Below, piece after piece: positions 42,561 through 51,323 of a DNA stretch of 64,000 bases (positions are counted from its first letter, which is position 1; each line of letters begins with the position of its first letter). This stretch comes from Planococcus lenghuensis. GTDB lineage: Bacteria > Bacillota > Bacilli > Bacillales_A > Planococcaceae. The stretch is from the NCBI RefSeq assembly GCF_001999905.1, contig NZ_CP019641.1:124001-188000 (forward strand). The letters run 5' to 3'. Below the pieces are notes generated by a model. The model had not been told where the DNA came from and ran no database searches. It worked only from the letters and a program-made list of their open reading frames with translations. The translations under genes were made by a program, and so were the position numbers.

Positions 42561-43460
42561 ATGGCAGTCATATTGCGGATGGTACTGATCGCTTTTGTCG
42601 CTGTTACTGGAATGGTCATGAATCAAGACCTGACCACGCGGGCTCAAACACTCCATTATCTGAAAGAAGATTTGGAGATAGCAGTCCACGATGCAGCGCT
42701 GGAAGTAGACGCATCTGAATTCTCAAATCAGCGGATAGTCTTCGACCAGGCAAGAGCGATGACTACCCTGCGCACGAGCTTTGAAGCCAATTCCCGTCTA
42801 TCCTCGACTGAATATGAAATCGTTGATGTTCAGTTTTTCGATCATTCAACGGTACCGGCGTTTCCGGTTACATACACAGCTGCCGGTACGACATTCGATG
42901 ATGTTTTTACAGGGCCCACTGTCGTGGCACTTATCAAAACCTCCTCAAATGCATACTTTACAGATAATAGTGCGAATTCCTATACGCAAGTCGCCAGCTA
43001 CAGTTATCGGGAGAATACGAGAGCTGCGCCTATCATACCCGGTGAAATCATCGGTACGCCAAATTCTCAAGGATTCGTCTGGCCGGTTCCTTACACCACA
43101 AATGTGACTTCTCCTTTTGGGTACCGGACGCACCCAATCACTGGCGACTATACTCTCCATACAGGAACAGACATAACGGCGGCAGGAGCAGAAAACACCC
43201 CGATTGTCGCGGCAAAATCTGGCACGGTCATTTTTACAGGAGCGCTTGGTTCCTACGGCAATCTGGTTGTCATTGATCACGGGAGCGGCATCGAGACCCG
43301 ATATGCCCATCTAAATGCGATTCAGACGGCAGTAGGAGCATCAGTCAGTGCGGGCCAAGTCATAGGGCTAATGGGGAACACGGGCGGAAGTACAGGTGCG
43401 CATCTGCACTTTGAGATTCGATATGGAGGAACACCGTATGATCCAATGCAATTCTACTAA
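42561..43460 (+). CDS. minor pilin fused to M23 (LytM) peptidoglycan endopeptidase
   Basis: 299 residues, ATG 42561 behind AAGGAAGGAG. The N-terminal membrane helix (AVILRMVLIAFVAVTGMVM) and the following pilin-like part (about 25-155) precede a complete M23 domain: SPFGYRTHPITG, LHTGTDI (His and Asp zinc ligands), YAHLNAI and HLHFEIR (catalytic HxH). The enzyme would cut peptide cross-bridges in the cell wall. Fusion to a pilus-type helix suggests it opens the wall locally for the pilus or for mating. Confidence 0.8.
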   Translation: MAVILRMVLIAFVAVTGMVMNQDLTTRAQTLHYLKEDLEIAVHDAALEVDASEFSNQRIVFDQARAMTTLRTSFEANSRLSSTEYEIVDVQFFDHSTVPAFPVTYTAAGTTFDDVFTGPTVVALIKTSSNAYFTDNSANSYTQVASYSYRENTRAAPIIPGEIIGTPNSQGFVWPVPYTTNVTSPFGYRTHPITGDYTLHTGTDITAAGAENTPIVAAKSGTVIFTGALGSYGNLVVIDHGSGIETRYAHLNAIQTAVGASVSAGQVIGLMGNTGGSTGAHLHFEIRYGGTPYDPMQFY

Positions 43461-43554
43461 GCTTGAACATAGCCAACGAGCAGACAGTAAAATAAATTAT
43501 GTAAAATGTTTTAAAATATTCCATTCAAAGCTCGCTTTCCTGCAACTTACCCTG

Positions 43555-43578
43555 TACAATATAGGTATAAATACCTAT
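43555..43578 (+). promoter_or_regulatory. promoter with palindromic operator before the surface-protein genes
   Basis: TACAAT (43555-43560) as -10 with a weak -35, followed at once by the perfect 18-bp palindrome ATAGGTAT-AA-ATACCTAT (43561-43578) over the expected transcription start. A repressor site is likely. Confidence 0.55.
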
Positions 43579-43633
43579 GTATTTCTATAAGGGAGTTTTC
43601 AAATCCAAGAGGTAAGAAAGGGAGAGGGTTAAA

Positions 43634-44557
43634 ATGAGTAAAAAATTTAAGAGTGGATTGGCGGCAATGGTTCTGACACTAGCAGGATTAGGGATTGCTC
43701 CTGCTGTCTCGGCAAATGAAACTTGTGCAATGACAATTGATGCCAATAAGCACACTTTCAGCAATAAGGCGCCTGCATCGGGTGTCTGTGCCGGGTGGGT
43801 CGGTGGTTATTATGTACCTGATATGAAACAGTTTAATTTTACTGGATCCAAAACTGCAAATGTTGCCTATAGCGGTGAAGTATTTACTTTTTATTTGCCT
43901 GATGTAGCAGGAGAAGTAGTCATGACGGTTTACACAGTACTACCTGCAGCACCAGCGCCGAAGCCGGAACCCGCTCCTGCACCAGCGCCAGAACCGGCTC
44001 CTGCACCAACACCTAATCCGAAGCCAGAACCAGCGCCAGAACCGGCTCCTGCACCAACACCTGATCCGAAGCCAGAACCGGCTCCTGCACCAGCACCAGC
44101 GCCGAAGCCGGAACCGACTCCTGCACCAGAACCAAAACCGGCGCCAGTGTCAGCACCTGCACCAGCACCGAAGCCGAAATCGGCTCCTGTCCCGGCTCCT
44201 GAAGTGAAGAATGATACTAAGAAGGGGACAACCCCAGCAGAAAGTAAGAAAACAGAAACCACAACAGTAGCGGTTACTGATAAAGAAAATAAAGTGGATG
44301 ATATCGAAGGCGAGAAGGCCGAGGACGATAAGGAGCCGGCGACGGAGCCGAAAGAAGGCTCGGAAACTCCGCTCGAAGAAGAGCCTAAAGCTGATGACAC
44401 AGAAGTCAAAGTGATAGATACGGCCGCTAAAGTTAGCCCAAAAACATCGGAAAAGGAATTTGATTATGCTGATATCGGTTATCTAATCTTGACACTCTTG
44501 CTGATCGGAGGTTTAGGATTTGGCGGATATAAACTTTATAAAAATCAGAAACAGTAA
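43634..44557 (+). CDS. surface protein with Pro-rich repeats and C-terminal membrane anchor
   Basis: 307 residues. The signal peptide ends near VSANE. A small globular part (about 30-95) contains two Cys. Residues about 98-190 are Pro/Ala repeats of the PAPAPEP/PTPxPKPEP type that can span the cell wall. An acidic region follows, then KVSPKTSEKEFDYADIGY, a hydrophobic helix and a basic tail (KLYKNQKQ). The end resembles a sortase signal, but the LPxTG box is only SPKTS, so it may be membrane-anchored instead. Own promoter/operator at 43555-43578. Confidence 0.75.
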   Translation: MSKKFKSGLAAMVLTLAGLGIAPAVSANETCAMTIDANKHTFSNKAPASGVCAGWVGGYYVPDMKQFNFTGSKTANVAYSGEVFTFYLPDVAGEVVMTVYTVLPAAPAPKPEPAPAPAPEPAPAPTPNPKPEPAPEPAPAPTPDPKPEPAPAPAPAPKPEPTPAPEPKPAPVSAPAPAPKPKSAPVPAPEVKNDTKKGTTPAESKKTETTTVAVTDKENKVDDIEGEKAEDDKEPATEPKEGSETPLEEEPKADDTEVKVIDTAAKVSPKTSEKEFDYADIGYLILTLLLIGGLGFGGYKLYKNQKQ

Positions 44558-44572
44558 GCGGGGTGGCGTCAC

Positions 44573-47500
44573 ATGAATAGGATGCGACTGCCTTTCCTCC
44601 TGCTGCTGGCGCTAATCATCTTTCTCACATTGGGGCGAAATCCAACAGAAGTAGAAGCAGCCGGCTCGCCTTATGATGTTGAAAGCAGTGTGAAATCCGG
44701 CTGGAAAAACACCTATGGCGGCAAAGGCTACTTGATGGAATCCGGAAGGCAATTAATTTACGACATTTATTCCCATAAGTACACGTCGGGCGGTTATAAC
44801 ATCGCTTATAAAGATTTCGGGAATGGATATCAGCCATATGTTCGGTTCCAGGGATGGTCCATAATATTTGGTCACAAACGCCATACCTCCACCAATCATG
44901 AGACCTATATTACCGCTGTGAATACTGCTAATCCCGCAGAAGTGAAAATATACGGCACAATGCCTTACGGCAACTTATCAGCCAGTGAAGACCTGGAATA
45001 CAATAAGAGTGCCTCAACATCAACATCGGTTTATAACGAGTGTTATTATACAGCCACAAACAGATCTAACGTAGACTGTAATATGACATATTCGAATGTC
45101 GGTTTTGATGCGTGGTTGCCGATTAATGAACTTTACCCTGATCAAACTGTAAGTAAAAAATGGAAATTGTACATTATGAAACGAGTAGATTCCCATATCG
45201 TTTATACTGAGTTGAATCTTCCGTTTGAATTTAGTGATTTAAAGATGGAAGGCGGAACAATCAATCTCAGTAGCGGTATTGAGGCAAAAAACCTTGTCAT
45301 GAATTCTTACCCAGTAATTCGTCGTTCCTATGCGAGAAGTTCTCAGTCGGGTTATACAATGGGGTATTTTTCGCAAGGGGGCTCATATCGCTCTGTCAGT
45401 TCTGAAGAAACTGGAACAGTCGTTTGGTTTGGAGTTAGCAGTCCTCATGACGGCGGAGCAACTCGCTATGCAGCTTCGGCTTATTGGACTTTTGGTGGCG
45501 ATCAGGCGGTATTGAGTTTTACTCCCAATGCCCCGCCAACTCATAAAGCGAATAGCATGTCCGCTACTTACCTGAATGGCAACGATTATTGGGTCCAGCC
45601 AGGGACAGACGTAAACATATATTTGAAACAGTATGACCTGGAAGGGGACAATTCAAGGCAATATTTGAGGCTTTACGGCAGCGGTGAGGATGTGAGACGG
45701 CAGCATCGCTTCAATGAAAGCTCCTTATACAACCATTACGAGGTCTTTGCCAATACTTCTAACGTTGCAATCAATTCGGCATATCGTTTAGAGAACACGC
45801 AATATGGCAGTGTAAGATGGAACGCAACCCCTTATACCCATGGCCATAACTACAGTGTCTTGTATTACTACGCGGACGCATTTGGAAACACGGTCGGCTA
45901 TGGGGATACGGGTATGAACTTACGAGTTGACGGAGTCGCCCCAACAAATATCAGTGACACCATATCCGGTGCTCGTCATGTGACCGGCAGTACGTACTGG
46001 GCGCAATCAGAAGACTTGCTGACAGTCAATATCCGGCAGCATGATTCGGATTCGGGAAACAATGCCGTATGGCTGCGTACTCTAAACAACAGTACGGATA
46101 ACCGGACTTGGGCTTCTGGCATCGTCACCCGGAACACGCACAATTTCCATAATGCATCCACTGCGCTCTCAACCGAAATCAGTAATGCGAACTTCACTGT
46201 AAATTCGGTAACCCGGACAGAAAGCACAGCTTACGGAACAACGTCGTGGAAAGTAACACCGCGCGCCCATGACAGCATTTTTAATGTCCAGACTTACTTC
46301 AGGGACAATGTGGATAATGAATCCGGGACGTACTTCAATATCGGCGCCATCCGAGTGGATGATGTGAATCCGGTTGTCGCGTACCGAAACACAGCGGATA
46401 CAGCGAATTTCACATCAAACAGTCCGGATAACGCCACGAACGTATCGGTCCGACTGAAATTCTCGGATGCGGATTCCGGCTATCAGCGTTCTCGCTATGG
46501 TTGGTCAACTTCCTCGACAACCGGCCCGACTTCATGGTCTGCCTGGACAACGGATGCGGACTATACCGTAAAGCAGAACAATCCGGGCGGCTATTATTTG
46601 TGGGTACAAGCATATGACAATACGGACAATCTCGTGACAACGAAGCAGGGTCCGTTTTACGCTTACATGAACCAGCCACCGACAGCGGGGATTACGCACA
46701 GTCCTGCGACAGTTTACAATAATACGAACGTCACGCTTTACAGCAATGCGAGCGATCCGGACGGAGATGCCCTGACTTATCAGTGGGCGTATCAAGCTCC
46801 AGGGACGACAACATGGGTGAACTTCTCGACAGCTGCTAATCCTTCAAGAGTATTTAATGAGAAAGGGCAGTGGGATTTCCGCCTGACGGTTTCGGATGGA
46901 CTTGAAGCGGTTTATGATTATCACACCTTCAATGTAGTGAACCGGCCGCCAGCAGGAAATATTTCTTACAGTCCAACGCCGGTCTATAACGATACCACGA
47001 TTCAGTTCTACAGCAATTCGAGCGATCAGGACGGAGACGGCCTCACCTATCAGTGGGCGTATCAGACGCCGGGTTCTACGTCTTGGGTGAATTTCTCGAC
47101 TGCTGCGAATCCGACACGGGTGTTCAATCAGAAAGGCACATGGAATGTGCGACTCGTTGTGTCCGATGGCATTACATCGATTACGGATATACAGGCGGTT
47201 CCAGTGGTCAACCGAGCACCGCTCGCAAGCTTCACTTGGAATCCATCTACCGTCTACAATGACACAACTGTCACATTTACAAACGGCTCGAGTGATGCGG
47301 ACAGGGACGGCCTCACCTATCAGTGGGCGTATCAAGCCCCTGGTTCGACAACGTGGGTCAACTTCTCAACTGCTTTGAATCCTGCTAGGATCTTTAATCA
47401 GCAGGGGAATTGGACTATCCGTCTAATCACTTCTGATGGAACTGCAACGGATACGGAAATCAAAACGCTAGTGATCAGCAACCGAGCACCGGTCTCCGAT

Positions 47501-48436
47501 TTCACTTGGAGCCCTTCGTCGATTTACACGGATATGACCGTCACTTTCACGAACCGGACAACAGATGCAGATGGAGATCCACTGACGTATCAGTGGGCAT
47601 ATCAGAAGCCGGGAACAACAACCTGGACGGATTTCTCGACTGGCCAGCATCCAAGCTCGATATTTGATGAAAAAGGCACATGGCAAATTCTTCTCACCAC
47701 GTTAGATGGACGAACGACACACACAGCCACAAAGCCGCTGACCGTCCTCAATACGCCGCCGCAAGTGACACTCACTTATGCGCCGACAACTCTGTATGAG
47801 GGCGATACGGTTACGTTGACTGCAGTTCCGACCGATATTGACGGGGATGCGATGACGGTCATCTTAGAAGAAAGCATAAACGGTATATGGACCGAGCTGA
47901 AGCGACAGACAGGTGTGACGAGCAGTCAAAACGTCACCCATTCGTTCATCGTAACGCCCCGGCAGTATACCATCCGCGTTCGGGCAATCGACCCGGATAA
48001 TGGAGTGGCCACTCAGCAAGTGACCTTCACGCCAACAGCGTTGGAGATCAAAGGCTTTGTAAACCATACACCTGAATGGCAGGCCGTCCATGATGAAGCA
48101 GGACACGAAAAAAATCAGTTCTGCGCGGGTGAAATTTTCCTGACAGAAGCACTGGTCACGGATTATCCGATCGATTCCGTTACCGTCACTTTCAGCGGAA
48201 AGCAGATCGATGGGCAGGAATTGATTCTGCGGCAGAACATGGCTGCCGCTCATCCGAAATATACTGCAACCGTCCATGATGACCGAATGGGAGATCCGGA
48301 AACGCATCTGCAGGAAGGGCTTGTCTACTTCCTCTTCACAGCGAAATGGTCGAATGGAGCGACGAAAGACGTTCTAGTCGGCGTGAATATCGTTGATACC
48401 ATGTACGGAAGTTACGATTTCTACCGGTCAAACTAA
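44573..48436 (+). CDS. large secreted adhesin-like protein with PKD-type repeats
   Basis: 1287 residues. The signal peptide (LPFLLLLALIIFLTLG) ends near residue 30. An N-terminal region rich in Tyr, Ser and Gly with two Cys (about 150-175) is followed by Asn/Thr-rich domains. From about residue 700 four close 90-residue PKD-like repeats and a fifth divergent one begin, each with a Ca-binding-like DPDGD/DADGD and TYQWAY. The C-terminal about 130 residues are unique. No LPxTG or membrane anchor is seen, so it may attach to the pilus or its Pro-rich neighbour. Confidence 0.75.
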   Translation: MNRMRLPFLLLLALIIFLTLGRNPTEVEAAGSPYDVESSVKSGWKNTYGGKGYLMESGRQLIYDIYSHKYTSGGYNIAYKDFGNGYQPYVRFQGWSIIFGHKRHTSTNHETYITAVNTANPAEVKIYGTMPYGNLSASEDLEYNKSASTSTSVYNECYYTATNRSNVDCNMTYSNVGFDAWLPINELYPDQTVSKKWKLYIMKRVDSHIVYTELNLPFEFSDLKMEGGTINLSSGIEAKNLVMNSYPVIRRSYARSSQSGYTMGYFSQGGSYRSVSSEETGTVVWFGVSSPHDGGATRYAASAYWTFGGDQAVLSFTPNAPPTHKANSMSATYLNGNDYWVQPGTDVNIYLKQYDLEGDNSRQYLRLYGSGEDVRRQHRFNESSLYNHYEVFANTSNVAINSAYRLENTQYGSVRWNATPYTHGHNYSVLYYYADAFGNTVGYGDTGMNLRVDGVAPTNISDTISGARHVTGSTYWAQSEDLLTVNIRQHDSDSGNNAVWLRTLNNSTDNRTWASGIVTRNTHNFHNASTALSTEISNANFTVNSVTRTESTAYGTTSWKVTPRAHDSIFNVQTYFRDNVDNESGTYFNIGAIRVDDVNPVVAYRNTADTANFTSNSPDNATNVSVRLKFSDADSGYQRSRYGWSTSSTTGPTSWSAWTTDADYTVKQNNPGGYYLWVQAYDNTDNLVTTKQGPFYAYMNQPPTAGITHSPATVYNNTNVTLYSNASDPDGDALTYQWAYQAPGTTTWVNFSTAANPSRVFNEKGQWDFRLTVSDGLEAVYDYHTFNVVNRPPAGNISYSPTPVYNDTTIQFYSNSSDQDGDGLTYQWAYQTPGSTSWVNFSTAANPTRVFNQKGTWNVRLVVSDGITSITDIQAVPVVNRAPLASFTWNPSTVYNDTTVTFTNGSSDADRDGLTYQWAYQAPGSTTWVNFSTALNPARIFNQQGNWTIRLITSDGTATDTEIKTLVISNRAPVSDFTWSPSSIYTDMTVTFTNRTTDADGDPLTYQWAYQKPGTTTWTDFSTGQHPSSIFDEKGTWQILLTTLDGRTTHTATKPLTVLNTPPQVTLTYAPTTLYEGDTVTLTAVPTDIDGDAMTVILEESINGIWTELKRQTGVTSSQNVTHSFIVTPRQYTIRVRAIDPDNGVATQQVTFTPTALEIKGFVNHTPEWQAVHDEAGHEKNQFCAGEIFLTEALVTDYPIDSVTVTFSGKQIDGQELILRQNMAAAHPKYTATVHDDRMGDPETHLQEGLVYFLFTAKWSNGATKDVLVGVNIVDTMYGSYDFYRSN
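46675..47990 (+). repeat. tandem PKD-like coding repeats, about 270 bp each
   Basis: Units start near 46675, 46945, 47215, 47485 and 47755. The block encoding LTYQWAYQxPGxTTW is nearly identical at DNA level in units 1-4, which indicates recent duplication or gene conversion. Unit 5 keeps DIDGDAMT but has lost the rest. Confidence 0.75.
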
Positions 48437-48462
48437 AAAAGCACCCCTCGGGGTGTTTTTTT
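48437..48462 (+). terminator. terminator after the adhesin gene
   Basis: GCACCCC-TCG-GGGTG hairpin and TTTTTTT, directly after the stop codon. The CACCCC/GGGGTG arms match the outer stem of family A leaders. The next 246 bp hold no gene. Confidence 0.9.
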
Positions 48463-48708
48463 GTTTCACATAGAATACTTCCCGTTTTTGGGTGGGGAGT
48501 AAAAACCGGATAGACTCCACTGACCACAAATCCCCTGTTATTTGGTAAACCTTTCAATATACTTTATTGACCTAAAGTATTATACTATTAGAAATAATAA
48601 TGCCTAAAGTCCTTAAAACCAGTTTTATTACACATTGCAATTTTTTGGTATAAAACGTAGTATAAAAAAATATATAGAGCGTATTCTAAAAGGAATTGGA
48701 GTGAGGGT

Positions 48709-49011
48709 ATGCAGGAAGAGGACTATATTTATACGCGGTCAAAAGATGTATTTAAAAATGGTAATGAAAAATTGTTTTTGTTTGCTGGCCTAAGTAAAAA
48801 AGAATACCGACGAGAAGGAGAAGAACTGGTTTCCCGCTTTGTTCCGCTTGATGGAACCTACATCCGCAAACTTGTAGAGAAAGCTGACCCTGATTTTTTA
48901 GCGCTACCTGACAAAACAATAGAAATTCCAATTACATACGACGAATATCTTAGGTTGGAAACGCTGAGAATTGAAGAGAAAAAGGAGTTCTTTCTCTATC
49001 AAGGGAAATGA
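48709..49011 (+). CDS. unknown small acidic protein
   Basis: 100 residues, ATG 48709 after TTGGAGTGAGGG. Charged, soluble, helical C-terminus (YDEYLRLETLRIEEKKEFFLYQ). No family recognised. It stands alone between the pilus locus terminator and family B leader copy 3. Codon use is more AT-rich than in the pilus genes. Confidence 0.5.
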   Translation: MQEEDYIYTRSKDVFKNGNEKLFLFAGLSKKEYRREGEELVSRFVPLDGTYIRKLVEKADPDFLALPDKTIEIPITYDEYLRLETLRIEEKKEFFLYQGK

Positions 49012-49027
49012 TAATTCATTTCCTTTA

Positions 49028-49189
49028 TTGCAGGGGGAAAGCCCTTTTGCTACTATGAATACATACCTATTTTTGAATTTCAGTTGTCGAGCGTAATGTG
49101 CTCTGACGGACATGACCAACACAAGCCTCTGGGCTGATTTGATACACAGTTTTTTTGCTGTGAAGACAAATCGCCCAGGGGCTTTTTTG
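49028..49189 (+). ncRNA. family B leader RNA, copy 3, with promoter
   Basis: Promoter TTGCAG (49028-49033) - 17 bp - TACTAT (49051-49056). The conserved leader spans 49084-49189. Differences from other copies keep pairing: CTGAC for CCGAC in the 5' hairpin still pairs as G-U, and the apical stem is ACACAG/CTGTG. TTTTTTGCGTTC ends it. The ribosome site AGAAAGGGTG follows. Confidence 0.88.
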
Positions 49190-49231
49190 CGTTCAAAAAT
49201 AGCGTAAAAAAACTTAGAAAGGGTGTAAGAC

Positions 49232-49327
49232 ATGTTTGTAACTAAGAAGAAGGGGCAATCTGTTCGCTGCAATGTGGGCAGTGGAGAAAGTTGTAGAAAG
49301 AAGCGGGGTGAGCGTCATACGCTTTAA
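49232..49327 (+). CDS. 31-codon ORF directly behind leader copy 3 (leader peptide or frameshifted start)
   Basis: ATG 49232 has the perfect AGAAAGGGTG site used by all family B genes, but its frame closes at TAA 49325-49327 after VTKKKGQSVRC...GERHTL. The larger gene lies in another frame and overlaps it. Either it is a short translated leader coupled to that gene, or a frameshift separates the true start from the body. Sequence alone cannot decide. Confidence 0.4.
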   Translation: MFVTKKKGQSVRCNVGSGESCRKKRGERHTL

Positions 49328-49847
49328 AGTCACCTGCTTCTTTAAAGAAGAACCGGAGCGCCTGTTCACCATCCTGTCGGCCAAGCATTTTCAGCGCCGC
49401 AATAAAGATACGGTGATCTGGACACACCGGAAGAATACATTGGAGATTGTGGCGTTCTCGCACCGGGGACGGGAGACGAATGGATACCGCTGCTACTTTG
49501 AAGGCAATACTGAAGTCTTCCAGTATGCGTTTGACAACCTGTCCGCCAATCTTCAACCCACCATCACTGGTATCGAATGTACGATCGAGACTGGTAAACC
49601 GCAACAAGAACTGGTACGGATGGCCGAGAAAGCCGGGTACCACCGCTGTTCCATGTACGGGCTCTATGAGAAAGATGGGGTAGGCATTGTCCTTCTGAAG
49701 AACGGCGAAGTGAATTTCCAGCTTCGGAACCGTCATTTCTCTGTTGGACGTCTCCATGAAACCATTCGATTGATCAGCAAGACGTACCAGCCGCTCGTCC
49801 GTGAAGTGCCGCAGCAGAACCAATTGGATTGGGGGCTGCTCGCATGA
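49272..49847 (+). CDS. unknown protein of the leading-region-like cluster
   Basis: 191 residues from ATG 49272; the ribosome site is poor, and GTG 49308 is an alternative start near the end of the overlapping short ORF. Soluble, beta-rich middle (DTVIWTHRKNTLEIVAFSHRG), with several Cys and Arg residues. Four-base overlap with the next gene (ATGA at 49844). No family recognised. Confidence 0.55.
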   Translation: MWAVEKVVERSGVSVIRFKVTCFFKEEPERLFTILSAKHFQRRNKDTVIWTHRKNTLEIVAFSHRGRETNGYRCYFEGNTEVFQYAFDNLSANLQPTITGIECTIETGKPQQELVRMAEKAGYHRCSMYGLYEKDGVGIVLLKNGEVNFQLRNRHFSVGRLHETIRLISKTYQPLVREVPQQNQLDWGLLA

Positions 49848-50656
49848 ACGGCATGGAGCAGTTCGAATGTTTCCTATTAGACGGACACTACGGACGTATG
49901 AAAGCGACAGCCGCTTTCCTGGATGCTGCCAAGGCCGAACTTCGCCAACTCCTGGAAGGGCAGCCTGAACGCCGTATCGAATACAGTGACCTAGGCATGG
50001 TTGCAAAATTTGTGCCCAAACCTGTCAGCCAAGTCAACCAGCAGCAGCTGATTGAAGACCTGTCAGATTATTTTTGGACCACAGAACTTCATCCGCTGAT
50101 TCAGTTGGATCCGAAGAAGCTGAGCGATTCACAGAAAGAGGAACTGGCAGGCTTTCTCCTGCCTGCTACATACTATGCAAAACCGTCCCTCAATAAGAAG
50201 GGGAAAGCGTATGTCCAGATTCCGGATATTCTATTTGGCGGCCAGAGTGAAGAAGAGCTTGTCGCCGAAATTCGGAATGTGACCTTTCAGAAGGAAGGCT
50301 ACAGCAAACGCTATGAAGAGATCAAAGAAGCTCTGCTAAATGATTTAAGCTTGCGGCGCGAAAAGAAGATCAAACGGGACTGGTGCAGTTTTTCCTATGT
50401 GGAGCATAAGCCGGCATATGATATGGAGCGTTTATTGGCGGAATTGCCATTCGATTTCATTATCGAGCATGGGAAAGTGCAGATGACCGAATTGAAAGAA
50501 TGGATTGGGCGCGGCCGGCTGAGCAAGTCGGTTTTGAAGGCGAACCAGGAACTTGTGGACCTGCAGCTCTCTTTCGTGGTCATGAGCCTGGAATCGGAAA
50601 GGAAAATGCTGAGCGGCATGGAATACAGACGAAATCAGTTGCGCATCGCGCAATGA
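49844..50656 (+). CDS. unknown protein
   Basis: 270 residues from ATG 49844, coupled to the previous stop. Mixed alpha/beta, no membrane segment; ends in a charged helix (SFVVMSLESERKMLSGMEYRRNQLRIAQ). No family recognised. Part of the operon behind leader copy 3. Confidence 0.55.
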   Translation: MNGMEQFECFLLDGHYGRMKATAAFLDAAKAELRQLLEGQPERRIEYSDLGMVAKFVPKPVSQVNQQQLIEDLSDYFWTTELHPLIQLDPKKLSDSQKEELAGFLLPATYYAKPSLNKKGKAYVQIPDILFGGQSEEELVAEIRNVTFQKEGYSKRYEEIKEALLNDLSLRREKKIKRDWCSFSYVEHKPAYDMERLLAELPFDFIIEHGKVQMTELKEWIGRGRLSKSVLKANQELVDLQLSFVVMSLESERKMLSGMEYRRNQLRIAQ

Positions 50657-50684
50657 AAGCCGTCAACAAAAGGAGAGGAATGCA

Positions 50685-51065
50685 ATGGAAATTGTAAAGA
50701 ACCGCAGACTTGCGCCCGGACAACGGGTGCAGGTCTACTATAATCTGCATCAAGGCGGCTATTCCATTAAGGATAAGGCAACGGGACTAGTCGTCGCGTA
50801 TGCTGACACTGTGCTGATCACCAATTGTCGGTTCAGAGTGCAGCAGGCAGGAAGACAAAAGACCATCAACGAAAAGCGGAAACGGGTACATGCCTATGTA
50901 GAAGGAGATTTTCACGCTACAGATATCGAAAGGGAGCGCAGTCAATTGAACAAGGTTTACTATAATCCGTATACCACGGAGCAGTTTACTGACGTGAAAG
51001 ACGGTTCCCCTGTTCTTGAACGGGCGCTTGTCTTTCTCGCAGATAAAGCATGCTACACAAACTGA
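50685..51065 (+). CDS. unknown basic protein
   Basis: 126 residues, ATG 50685 behind AAAGGAGAGG. A beta-rich N-half (RVQVYYNLHQGGYSIKDKATGLVVAYADTVLITNCRFRVQQAG) and a basic stretch INEKRKRVHAYVEG suggest nucleic-acid binding. No family recognised. Last gene before leader copy 4. Confidence 0.55.
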   Translation: MEIVKNRRLAPGQRVQVYYNLHQGGYSIKDKATGLVVAYADTVLITNCRFRVQQAGRQKTINEKRKRVHAYVEGDFHATDIERERSQLNKVYYNPYTTEQFTDVKDGSPVLERALVFLADKACYTN

Positions 51066-51111
51066 ATTACGATAGAGTCGAAGGACACAGGAAAATTCCT
51101 TGCAAATCCCT

Positions 51112-51272
51112 TTGACCTAGAACAAAGCTTAGGCTACAATTAGGACATACCACTTTTTTATTTTATTTGTCGAGCGTAATGTGCTCTGACGGACGCGACT
51201 AATTCAAGCCTCTGGGCTGATTTGACACATAGTGTTTTCACTATGCCGAAAAATCTGCCCAGGGGCTTTTTT
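51112..51272 (+). ncRNA. family B leader RNA, copy 4, with consensus promoter
   Basis: Near-perfect promoter TTGACC (51112-51117) - 17 bp - TACAAT (51135-51140). The leader runs 51167-51272. The apical stem is CATAGTG/CACTATG where copies 2 and 5 have CATAGCA/TGCTATG: two compensating pairs. It ends TTTTTTGCGTTCTC, followed by GGGAAAGGGTG before the next ATG. Confidence 0.9.
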
Positions 51273-51323
51273 GCGTTCTCTTAAAAGAGTTGGTAAAAAA
51301 ACTTGGGAAAGGGTGTTGTCCAC

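Noticed and set aside
43973-44190. Short tandem DNA repeats considered as a CRISPR or minisatellite element
   Set aside because: They are in-frame codon repeats of a Pro/Ala/Glu wall-spanning region.
43930-44409. 159-residue antisense frame rich in Gly/Ser
   Set aside because: It is the mirror of the Pro/Ala repeats of the surface protein on the plus strand; no ribosome site and extreme composition.
49085-49190. Family B elements as insertion-sequence ends or transposon remnants
   Set aside because: No flanking target duplications, no associated transposase, always in the same position between promoter and ribosome site, and with compensatory changes in the stem.
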